From contig DMER01000075.1 of NCBI GenBank assembly GCA_003451645.1, positions 1-12,361 of the forward strand: 12,361 nucleotides of DNA, written 5' to 3'. The notes under the pieces were generated by a model that was given only the letters and a program-made list of their open reading frames with translations, did not search any database and was not told the origin of the DNA. A program made the position numbers and the translations under genes. Shown in pieces: positions 7,128-12,361 of this stretch. How positions within the stretch are numbered: position 1 is the stretch's first letter; each line of letters starts with the position of its first letter. The DNA is from Alphaproteobacteria bacterium (GTDB lineage Bacteria; Pseudomonadota; Alphaproteobacteria; Micropepsales; Micropepsaceae).

Positions 7128-7547
7128 TCCCCTGTCGTTGAGCGCCTTTTTCGCCGCCTCGAGAGGCAACAGAACGCAGGTATGGCGGCTCTTGTGCGGG
7201 GCAGCCGCCACAAAGATGCCATAGGCACTCCACTTTCCGGCCGGTGCGGGGGTGCCATCGCGCAGCATCGCGGCCACGGCCTCAGCAAGCGCCGTGATCG
7301 ATTGCGCGGTCTCGCCACTTGCGTGGGCCGAGAGTATCGCGGCCGAGCCCTGGGTCAGTGCGCAGGCCCGTGTGTCATGACGGCATTCGACAACCGTGCC
7401 GCCGTCTAATGTCATATCGATCCGTACACGGTCGCCACACATGGCGTTGATGTGCACGGCGCTTGCGTCATGGGGATCAAGCTGGCCCGCATGCGAAACA
7501 TCAGCGGCCCACCGCAGCAAGTCCTTGGCATACAGATCGTCACTCAT
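7122..7547 (-). CDS. SufU/NifU-like iron-sulfur cluster scaffold protein
   Basis: This small protein (141 aa from ATG 7547) has the IscU/SufU scaffold pattern: Cys37-Gly-Asp39 (CGDRVRIDM), Cys62 in ACALTQGSAAILS, and Cys124 in RHTCVLLPLEAAKKAL. The three cysteines and Asp39 are the cluster- or zinc-binding set of the fold. The usual Asn-Pro before the first Cys is replaced by N-A-M, so it belongs to a divergent branch. The start MSDDLYAKDLLRWAAD is preferred over an upstream ATG (7595), because it overlaps the end of the MPT-binding/MocA gene by 8 nt and the extra residues are Arg/Trp-rich and unlike the family. As last gene of the operon it presumably supplies or inserts the [2Fe-2S] clusters of a molybdenum hydroxylase; that role is inferred from context. 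No cysteine desulfurase gene is nearby. Confidence 0.84.
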   Translation of the reverse strand: MSDDLYAKDLLRWAADVSHAGQLDPHDASAVHINAMCGDRVRIDMTLDGGTVVECRHDTRACALTQGSAAILSAHASGETAQSITALAEAVAAMLRDGTPAPAGKWSAYGIFVAAAPHKSRHTCVLLPLEAAKKALNDRGS

Positions 7548-9153
7548 CGCCCACCAATGTCTCCAGATACCGCAACGCCTCGGGCGTGTCCGCATCGGCG
7601 ATCACGCCTGGATGACCCACCGCCACCTCGCACACCGCGTCTGCATTGTCGAGCACCACTTTGCGTGCGCCCTGATCGCCCTCTGCGTTCAGTATCTCCG
7701 GCCAAAGGCGCCGGGCAAAAATCACCGGATGGCCGCGCTTTCCCTCGAATGCGGGAACAATCAGTTCACGGCCCTCACTGGAGTCGAGATGTGTGATCAG
7801 GTGGTGCAAATCGTGGGGCCGCAGAGCCGGCATGTCACCCAACACGATTGCTGCCGCGTCAATGTCCTCTGGCAACCCTGCGATGCCGGCGCGCAAGGAC
7901 GAGGCCATACCTTCCTTAAATGCCGGGTTGAAGACCTCGACGGCATCGGCTGGTAAGTGGCCCCGCACCGCATGCGCATCGTGGCCAGTCACCACATAGA
8001 TTTTATCGATGCCCGCGGCCCTCACCGCAGCAATAGTCCGTGCTAAGACCGGCGTACCATTGAGGGGCAGCAAGAGTTTGTTTGTTCCCATGCGGCGCGA
8101 CAGGCCCGCGGCCAGTATGATCGCTGCGACTTTTGGTTGCGCCTTGGGTTCTATACGGCCCTCGCGCGGTGAGGGGCGGCTGGGGATTTCCTTCAACAAC
8201 CCGCCCACGCCCATCTGCATGATGTCGCGAGGGATTACTGGAATATCTGCACACAGACGCTCAAGGACCCAGTCAAAGCCATTGCGCTTGGGGCTGCGCG
8301 CGCAGCCGGGAAGGCCGATCACGGAATTTCCTCGCCATGTGCCAAGGACAAGAAGATTGCCCGGGTCAACAGGCATGCCGATGTGGTGGACCTCGCCTCC
8401 TGCCAGACGGATGCCAGCAGGGATGACGTCGTTGCGATCCGAATTCGCGGATGCTCCAAAGATCAGGACAATGTCACAAGGTGGCACCTGCCTCAGAGCA
8501 TCAGCGACGCCAAGCGCATCGTGGCCACATGTGAGGTGGCCCTCAAGCTCTGAGCCCAAGGCCCTAATGCGTGCTTCAGTTACTGCGCGATTTTTGTCAA
8601 TGAGTGAGGCCTTGTGGCCAGGGGTTTGGGTGGAGATCAACGCCACACGTTTTGGCACAAATGGGGCAATGCTGACCGGTGCCGCCATTTCGCGCGCCAG
8701 GCCTGCAGCCCTTGCGACCGCCCAGTCCGGTGCCGCATATGGAATGATCTTGATGGTCGCCAGCATTATGCGGGGCTCCACCACATCAAAATCATTGAGG
8801 GTGGCAAGAGTAATGCTCTCATCGATCGCATTGATCGCGTTCACGAGGGCGGCATTGATCCGGACAAGACCGTGCCGCTCGGCATAGAGATTGACGCGGC
8901 CCGTGCAGGCTTGGCCGCGGCTGACGTTTGCGCCGGTGACCGCCAAGGCGATTCGTCTGGCCGCCTCGTCCTCGGCGACATCGCCCGCCTCAAGCCTGGC
9001 TACGGTGACCTCGTGCACGGCTGCTTCGCGCAAAGTTTCGATATCGCCGCTAGTCAGTATACGGCCCTTTTTGAGCGTTAGGCCGCCAATTGCCAGGCCA
9101 TGGGCGAGGATAGTGCCCACAGCCTGATCAACAGGGCAAAGGCCGAACTTCAT
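7540..9153 (-). CDS. Molybdopterin-binding / MocA-like nucleotidyltransferase fusion protein
   Basis: This 537-aa two-domain enzyme serves molybdenum cofactor maturation. Residues 1 to about 325 form a MoeA-like molybdopterin-binding part (KKGRILTSGDIETLREA at 29-45, DVIPAGIRLAGG at 242-253, GMPVDPGNLL at 259-268, PGCARSPKRNGFDW at 282-295). A Pro/Arg linker follows. Residues 341-537 are a MobA/MocA-type nucleotidyltransferase with LAAGLSRRMGTNKLL (347-361), metal-binding Asp440 in LGDMPAL, and GHPVIF (474-479). The AAG form of the first loop, rather than AGG, is typical of the CTP-using MocA branch, so the predicted product is molybdopterin cytosine dinucleotide, the form used by xanthine oxidase-family hydroxylases such as CO dehydrogenase. 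The start overlaps the xdhC stop as ATGA and there is no good ribosome site, which points to translational coupling. Fused proteins of this layout are known in alphaproteobacteria. Confidence 0.92.
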   Translation of the reverse strand: MKFGLCPVDQAVGTILAHGLAIGGLTLKKGRILTSGDIETLREAAVHEVTVARLEAGDVAEDEAARRIALAVTGANVSRGQACTGRVNLYAERHGLVRINAALVNAINAIDESITLATLNDFDVVEPRIMLATIKIIPYAAPDWAVARAAGLAREMAAPVSIAPFVPKRVALISTQTPGHKASLIDKNRAVTEARIRALGSELEGHLTCGHDALGVADALRQVPPCDIVLIFGASANSDRNDVIPAGIRLAGGEVHHIGMPVDPGNLLVLGTWRGNSVIGLPGCARSPKRNGFDWVLERLCADIPVIPRDIMQMGVGGLLKEIPSRPSPREGRIEPKAQPKVAAIILAAGLSRRMGTNKLLLPLNGTPVLARTIAAVRAAGIDKIYVVTGHDAHAVRGHLPADAVEVFNPAFKEGMASSLRAGIAGLPEDIDAAAIVLGDMPALRPHDLHHLITHLDSSEGRELIVPAFEGKRGHPVIFARRLWPEILNAEGDQGARKVVLDNADAVCEVAVGHPGVIADADTPEALRYLETLVGDE

Positions 9154-10145
9154 GGCCGCTGCGCCGTGGCGACTATTTGCGCCGCAATGGCGAGGGCAAT
9201 CTCTGACGGCGCGCGCGCGCCGATGTCGAGACCGATGGGGCCGTGAATGCGCGCCATGTCCTGTGCGGTGAAACCCTTTGCGGCGAGGCGATCGAGACGG
9301 CCCGCATGGGTTTTCTTGCTGCCCAATGCGCCAATATAGAAGGCCGATGACCGCAGCGCTGTCTCGAGTGCTGGATCGTCCAGTTTGGGATCATGAGTTA
9401 GCGTCACAATGGCCGTACGCGGACCAATCTGCATCGCGGACAGCGCCTCATCGGGCCATGAAGTCAGTATGTGCCCTCGCGGAAAACGGTCTGCGCTTGC
9501 AAAAGCTGTACGGGGATCAACAATGGTGACGCGCCAGCCCATGATGTCCGCGATGCGGAACAGGTCTTGGGCGATATGGACGGCGCCGGCAATGACTAAG
9601 GATATAGGCAGGCTCTGGATATGCAGGAACCAACGGTCTCCTGCGGTATCGGCCATCATGCTGCGTGCGCTTCGAACGGCCGTTGCGGCAGCCTGCCCAA
9701 GGCCCTCGGCCCGGCCCAGGTCCTGCGCGCCCAGAATGGCGCCGGTCGTCAGATTGATCGCGCGCACAGCCTGATCGCCTCGCTCTGCGGCGGCTAAAAC
9801 GGCGCTCAGGCCGCTGTTCTCCAGCGGTTCCACCAAGACTTCAATTGTACCACCACAGGCAAGGCCCACAGACCAAGCCGTGTCATCACTGACGCCAAAG
9901 GTCAGGACTTTGTGCCGTTTCGCCGCCATCACCTCGCGCGCTTCGGCAATCACCGCACCCTCGATACAGCCGCCCGATACAGAGCCCAGAAAGGTGCCAT
10001 CGCCTTTAATGGCGAGGAGGCTGCCCGCAGGCCGTGGGGCCGAGCCCCAGGTCTGGACAACAGTCGCAATGGACACGGCATGGCCATCGTTCAGCCAAGC
10101 GTAAGCGGTGCGCAAGATATCAAGGTCAGAGTTTGCGGCGGTCAT
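9150..10145 (-). CDS. xdhC: XdhC/CoxF-family molybdenum hydroxylase maturation protein
   Basis: This 331-aa protein has both XdhC domains. The N-terminal domain carries GSVSGGCIEG (54-63) and GLACGGTIEVLVEP (94-107). The C-terminal Rossmann-like domain carries IAGAVHIAQDL (185-195), TIVDPRTAFASADRFP (207-222) and YIGALGSKKTHAGRLDRL (270-287), ending with IGLDIGARAPSEIALAI. XdhC proteins bind molybdenum cofactor, help install its terminal sulfur, and hand it to apo-hydroxylases in the cytosol. In the cox cluster the equivalents are CoxF and CoxI; I cannot tell which this matches. GAVH replaces the more usual GAGH at the nucleotide-fold turn. ATG 10145 is chosen over a start at 10304 because GGGGAG sits 5 nt upstream and the family N-terminus begins there; it overlaps the coxE end by 20 nt. 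Its stop overlaps the next start as ATGA. Confidence 0.92.
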   Translation of the reverse strand: MTAANSDLDILRTAYAWLNDGHAVSIATVVQTWGSAPRPAGSLLAIKGDGTFLGSVSGGCIEGAVIAEAREVMAAKRHKVLTFGVSDDTAWSVGLACGGTIEVLVEPLENSGLSAVLAAAERGDQAVRAINLTTGAILGAQDLGRAEGLGQAAATAVRSARSMMADTAGDRWFLHIQSLPISLVIAGAVHIAQDLFRIADIMGWRVTIVDPRTAFASADRFPRGHILTSWPDEALSAMQIGPRTAIVTLTHDPKLDDPALETALRSSAFYIGALGSKKTHAGRLDRLAAKGFTAQDMARIHGPIGLDIGARAPSEIALAIAAQIVATAQRP

Positions 10146-11298
10146 GGTGGCTCCCCAACGCTTGTGCAAGGTCCGCGACGCTATTGAGGTTGTGGACCGG
10201 GACATGGCGGTCCACATGCGGCAGAAGTGCGCGGATACCGGCCGCACGCGGTGCGAAATCCTTGTAGCCCAACAGCGGATTGGCCCAGGTGATCCCGTGT
10301 GCAAAAGCGCGTAGCCGCGCCGCGGCCGCGCTCAACGCATGCGCGTCATCGCGCTCCAATCCATCCGTGATCAGAAGAATATGCGCGCCCTGGCCGAGGG
10401 TGCGGCGGGTCCAGAGTCGATGAAATTGCTCCAAGGCGGGGGCGATGCGGGTGCCACCGTCCCAATCGGGCGTGAGTGCGGCGGCGCCCGCCATAGCGTC
10501 ATCCACGTCGCGGTGGCGCAGGGCGCGCGTGATGTTGGTCAGCCGGGTGCCGAACAGAAAGACATGGAGGCGGTGGCCTGCGCCTTCTTGGCGGCGCATA
10601 AGGGCGTGCAGGAAATGCAGGACAATGCGGCTATACGCGCTCATGGAGCCGGAAATGTCGAGGAGCGCTACTAGCGGCCGCTCGGTCCGCTGAGGCGCAT
10701 GACGGCGCAGTGCGATTGCGTCACCCTGCGTACGCAAGGCGGCGCGTAATGTCGCGCGAGGATCAATCCGTCCGTGGTGGGATGGTTTGCGGCGGCGGGA
10801 CCTCTTGGTGGGTAACGCCCAACCCATCTGCGTCAGGGCCCGTTCGGCGGCTGCAGCCTCATCGGCGGTCATTTGCGCGAAGTCCTTGGCATTCAGCCGC
10901 TCAATGTCAGTGGCCGTGCCGCGCGCCTGCGCGTCGAGGTCCCATTGCGCCTGTTCAGAGGCTTTGGTCTGGTGGAGTGCATCGCTCAGTCGGCGGGCGC
11001 CTATTTGGCTTTGTGGCTTTGGCGCCAGGATTGTTTGTGGCAGGAGCATCGCCAATTGCTGTGCCAGCGGGTCACCCGCTGCCCAGAACTGCTCAAAGGC
11101 CAAATCGAACAACGCGAAATCGCGGTGAAACGTGATGAGGTTCCCCCGAAGGGCCACCTTCCAATCGGTTCGTGACTGTGGACCAAGCCGTTCAAGAGCC
11201 GCCGCTGCTGCAAGCGCTTGGCCGGTGCCAATGCTCAGTCCGCATTGGCGCAAAACCCTCGCAAAACTGAGCACATTGGCGGGGATTGCGCTGGTCAT
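10126..11298 (-). CDS. coxE: CoxE-like VWA-domain protein
   Basis: This 390-aa protein has a C-terminal von Willebrand factor A domain with an intact MIDAS metal site: D214-x-S216-x-S218 in LLDISGSMS, the conserved Thr in GGTRIAPALEQF (281-292), and TDGLERDD (311-318). The N-terminal 200 residues are the helical CoxE region with a very basic stretch (TKRSRRRKPSHHGR, about 164-177). In Oligotropha CO dehydrogenase, CoxE works with the AAA+ ATPase CoxD to assemble the active-site metal-sulfur centre, so the same partnership is expected here. ATG 11298 overlaps the coxD stop as ATGA and has GAAGGA 5 nt upstream. Its 3' end runs 20 nt into xdhC. The closest alternative reading is a generic MoxR-associated VWA chaperone for another metalloenzyme. 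Confidence 0.93.
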   Translation of the reverse strand: MTSAIPANVLSFARVLRQCGLSIGTGQALAAAAALERLGPQSRTDWKVALRGNLITFHRDFALFDLAFEQFWAAGDPLAQQLAMLLPQTILAPKPQSQIGARRLSDALHQTKASEQAQWDLDAQARGTATDIERLNAKDFAQMTADEAAAAERALTQMGWALPTKRSRRRKPSHHGRIDPRATLRAALRTQGDAIALRRHAPQRTERPLVALLDISGSMSAYSRIVLHFLHALMRRQEGAGHRLHVFLFGTRLTNITRALRHRDVDDAMAGAAALTPDWDGGTRIAPALEQFHRLWTRRTLGQGAHILLITDGLERDDAHALSAAAARLRAFAHGITWANPLLGYKDFAPRAAGIRALLPHVDRHVPVHNLNSVADLAQALGSHHDRRKL

Positions 11299-12200
11299 CT
11301 GTGTCCTTCAACTGTGGCGCTGTTGGCGGCAGAGACAAGTGTCTCGAGCCCGCCATTGCGGACCTTCTCAACATCCTCCTGATATTTGAGCAGCGCTCCT
11401 AATGTGTCTGCGGTGACCGCCGGTGTAATCATAGTGGCGTTGAGGGCTGTCAACGCCCTGGCCCAGTCCAAGGTCTCCGCCACACCAGGTGCCTTATAAA
11501 GGTCCAACCGGCGGACACTCTGCACAAAGGCGGTGATCTGCGCGGACAGGCGCTCGCTCAGGCCCGGAACCTTGCGGGACAGGATCGCCCGTTCACGCTC
11601 CGCATCCGGATAATCGACCCAATGGTAAAGACAACGGCGCTTGACCGCATCATGGACCTCGCGTGTGCGGTTCGATGTGATGATGACGATAGGGGGTTGC
11701 TCGGCCGTGATGACGCCAAATTCTGGGATCGAGACCTGGAAATCGCTAAGAACCTCGAGCAGCATGGCCTCGAAAGGTTCATCCGCACGGTCCAACTCGT
11801 CAATCAGCAACACTGGCGGACCGCGATCATCCGGCGCCAGGGCTTGCAGCAGTGGCCGCTCCAAGAGGAACTCGCGGCCATAGATGTTGAGGGCTGCTTG
11901 CTCGCGGTGCTCGGCCATGCGGATGGCCAGCATCTGGCGCGCGTGGTTCCATTCATAGATCGCCGCCTGGGTATCGAGTCCCTCATAGCATTGCAGTCGG
12001 ATCAATCGGCGGTTAAGTGTCGCACTGAGGACTTTGGCGATTTCGGTCTTGCCGGTTCCAGGCTCCCCCTCCACAAAGAGGGGCCGGTTGAGAGTCAAGC
12101 ACAGAAAAATCAGCACGGCCAAGTCGCGCGGGGCGACATAATCGCCGCGGGCAAGCAACGCGGCGGCGTCATCGACATTTGTGGGCAGGGGATGGACCAT
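11295..12200 (-). CDS. coxD: CoxD-like MoxR-family AAA+ ATPase
   Basis: This 301-aa AAA+ ATPase of the MoxR/CoxD branch has Walker A GEPGTGKT (45-52), Walker B LLIDELDRAD (131-140), sensor-1 Asn177 in IVIITSNRTREV, and arginine-finger candidates R188/R189 in DAVKRRCLYHW. A C-terminal helical lid follows. CoxD is thought to act as a chaperone-like ATPase in maturing the molybdenum/copper-sulfur centre of CO dehydrogenase, together with the VWA protein encoded next. ATG 12200 (MVHPLPTNVDDAAALLARGD) is preferred because the family alignment begins there. The frame stays open to 12359, but the extra 53 residues are unlike the family and run into the terminal inverted repeat. No clear Shine-Dalgarno sequence precedes it. 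It is the first gene of the minus-strand operon, because a plus-strand frame begins just 12 bp upstream. Confidence 0.93.
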   Translation of the reverse strand: MVHPLPTNVDDAAALLARGDYVAPRDLAVLIFLCLTLNRPLFVEGEPGTGKTEIAKVLSATLNRRLIRLQCYEGLDTQAAIYEWNHARQMLAIRMAEHREQAALNIYGREFLLERPLLQALAPDDRGPPVLLIDELDRADEPFEAMLLEVLSDFQVSIPEFGVITAEQPPIVIITSNRTREVHDAVKRRCLYHWVDYPDAERERAILSRKVPGLSERLSAQITAFVQSVRRLDLYKAPGVAETLDWARALTALNATMITPAVTADTLGALLKYQEDVEKVRNGGLETLVSAANSATVEGHR

Positions 12201-12212
12201 CGGCCAAAAGAT

Positions 12213-12361
12213 ATGGGAGAGGGTCAGCCAAGGGAAGGGGCACGCGCACGCCTTTTGGCGCGCCTGGCGCAAATCCCAAGGCCGGTGCAAGGAATGGTCC
12301 TTATGCTGATTGCCACCGCCTGCTTTGCCGTGATGAATGCAGGCGGTGGCAATCAGCATAA
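12213..12361 (+). CDS. Possible N-terminus of an EamA/DMT-family membrane transporter (3' incomplete)
   Basis: A plus-strand frame gives a basic leader (MGEGQPREGARARLLARLAQ) and then the hydrophobic segment GMVLMLIATACFAVMNA at residues 27-43. That pattern, a short basic N-terminus followed by a first membrane helix with an A-T-x-x-F-x-x-M-N/D-A core, is typical of EamA drug/metabolite exporters. The frame then changes character to a short hydrophilic run (GGGNQH) exactly where the inverted-repeat right arm begins (12339), so the true sequence is probably lost after about 12338. Alternative starts are ATG 12192 (overlapping coxD), ATG 12294 and ATG 12303; the last has AAGGA 9 nt upstream. 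With the start at 12213 only 12 bp separate it from the divergent coxD start. The family call rests on about 20 residues and is tentative. Confidence 0.45.
   Translation, partial: MGEGQPREGARARLLARLAQIPRPVQGMVLMLIATACFAVMNAGGGNQH
12301..12361. repeat. Perfect 23-bp inverted repeat with 15-nt loop at the window edge
   Basis: The left arm 12301-12323 (begins TTATGCTGATTGCCACC) and the right arm 12339-12361 (ends GGTGGCAATCAGCATAA) are exact reverse complements around a 15-nt loop at 12324-12338. The right arm ends at the last base of the window, so the true repeat could be longer. No T-run follows on either strand within view, so it does not read as a terminator. Because the left arm and loop fit a transporter reading frame and the right arm does not, a fold-back joining artefact is the favoured explanation. 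Confidence 0.95.

Noticed and set aside
8009..8887. A 292-codon plus-strand open frame opposite the MPT-binding/MocA gene
   Set aside because: No recognisable domain, and it lies entirely within a well-supported gene on the other strand.
10146..10304. Longer XdhC start at 10304
   Set aside because: The extra 53 residues overlap coxE coding sequence and do not resemble the family; ATG 10145 has a strong ribosome binding site.
12201..12359. N-terminal extension of CoxD to 12359
   Set aside because: The added residues are unlike MoxR/CoxD N-termini and the first ones come from the suspect inverted-repeat arm.
12301..12361. The terminal hairpin as a rho-independent terminator
   Set aside because: There is no T-run on either strand in view, the loop is long, and it lies upstream of coxD rather than at a gene end.

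Overview
The window looks like a 12.4-kb piece of a GC-rich alphaproteobacterial chromosome. That placement rests on gene content (a PhnCDEE importer with two permeases, and a CoxD/CoxE/XdhC/MPT-binding-MocA maturation set) and on high-GC codon use. It is inference, and I cannot name a genus. The window begins inside one gene and probably ends inside another, so it may be a whole contig. I see no rRNA, tRNA, CRISPR array, IS element or convincing rho-independent terminator.

Layout. (1) 1-3764, plus strand: a tightly packed phosphonate/phosphite ABC importer, phnC (5' end missing), phnD, phnE1 and phnE2, followed 10 nt later by a Sir2-family NAD-dependent deacylase that is probably co-transcribed. 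(2) 4782-3757, minus strand: a stand-alone Rieske oxygenase alpha subunit with a Glu bridge residue like that of carnitine/choline-type oxygenases. Its end overlaps the end of sir2 by 8 nt. (3) 4783-4902: a 120-bp divergent promoter region. (4) 4903-7127, plus strand: a divergent ClpP paralog with Asn in place of the catalytic Asp, then a GH13 alpha-glucosidase 11 nt downstream. (5) 12200-7122, minus strand: a five-gene overlapping operon, coxD (MoxR AAA+ ATPase), coxE (VWA protein), an XdhC/CoxF-like protein, an MPT-binding/MocA fusion and a small SufU/NifU-like Fe-S scaffold. (6) 12213-12361, plus strand: a short reading frame that resembles the N-terminus of an EamA/DMT transporter. It is cut off by a perfect 23-bp inverted repeat that ends exactly at the window edge.

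How the genes fit together. Region 1 imports an oxidised or reduced phosphorus compound; the C-P lyase or other catabolic genes are not in view. Region 5 carries only maturation functions for a molybdenum hydroxylase of the xanthine oxidase/CO dehydrogenase family: AAA+/VWA cofactor maturation, Moco delivery, CTP-type Moco maturation and Fe-S supply. No structural large, medium or small subunit gene is present. Because region 5 is bounded by a convergent gene downstream and an apparently divergent gene upstream, it looks like an orphan maturation operon serving enzymes encoded elsewhere. The points most worth a second look are this orphan kit with its SufU-like tail gene, the Asn-type ClpP, and the terminal fold-back, which is probably an assembly or amplification artefact.
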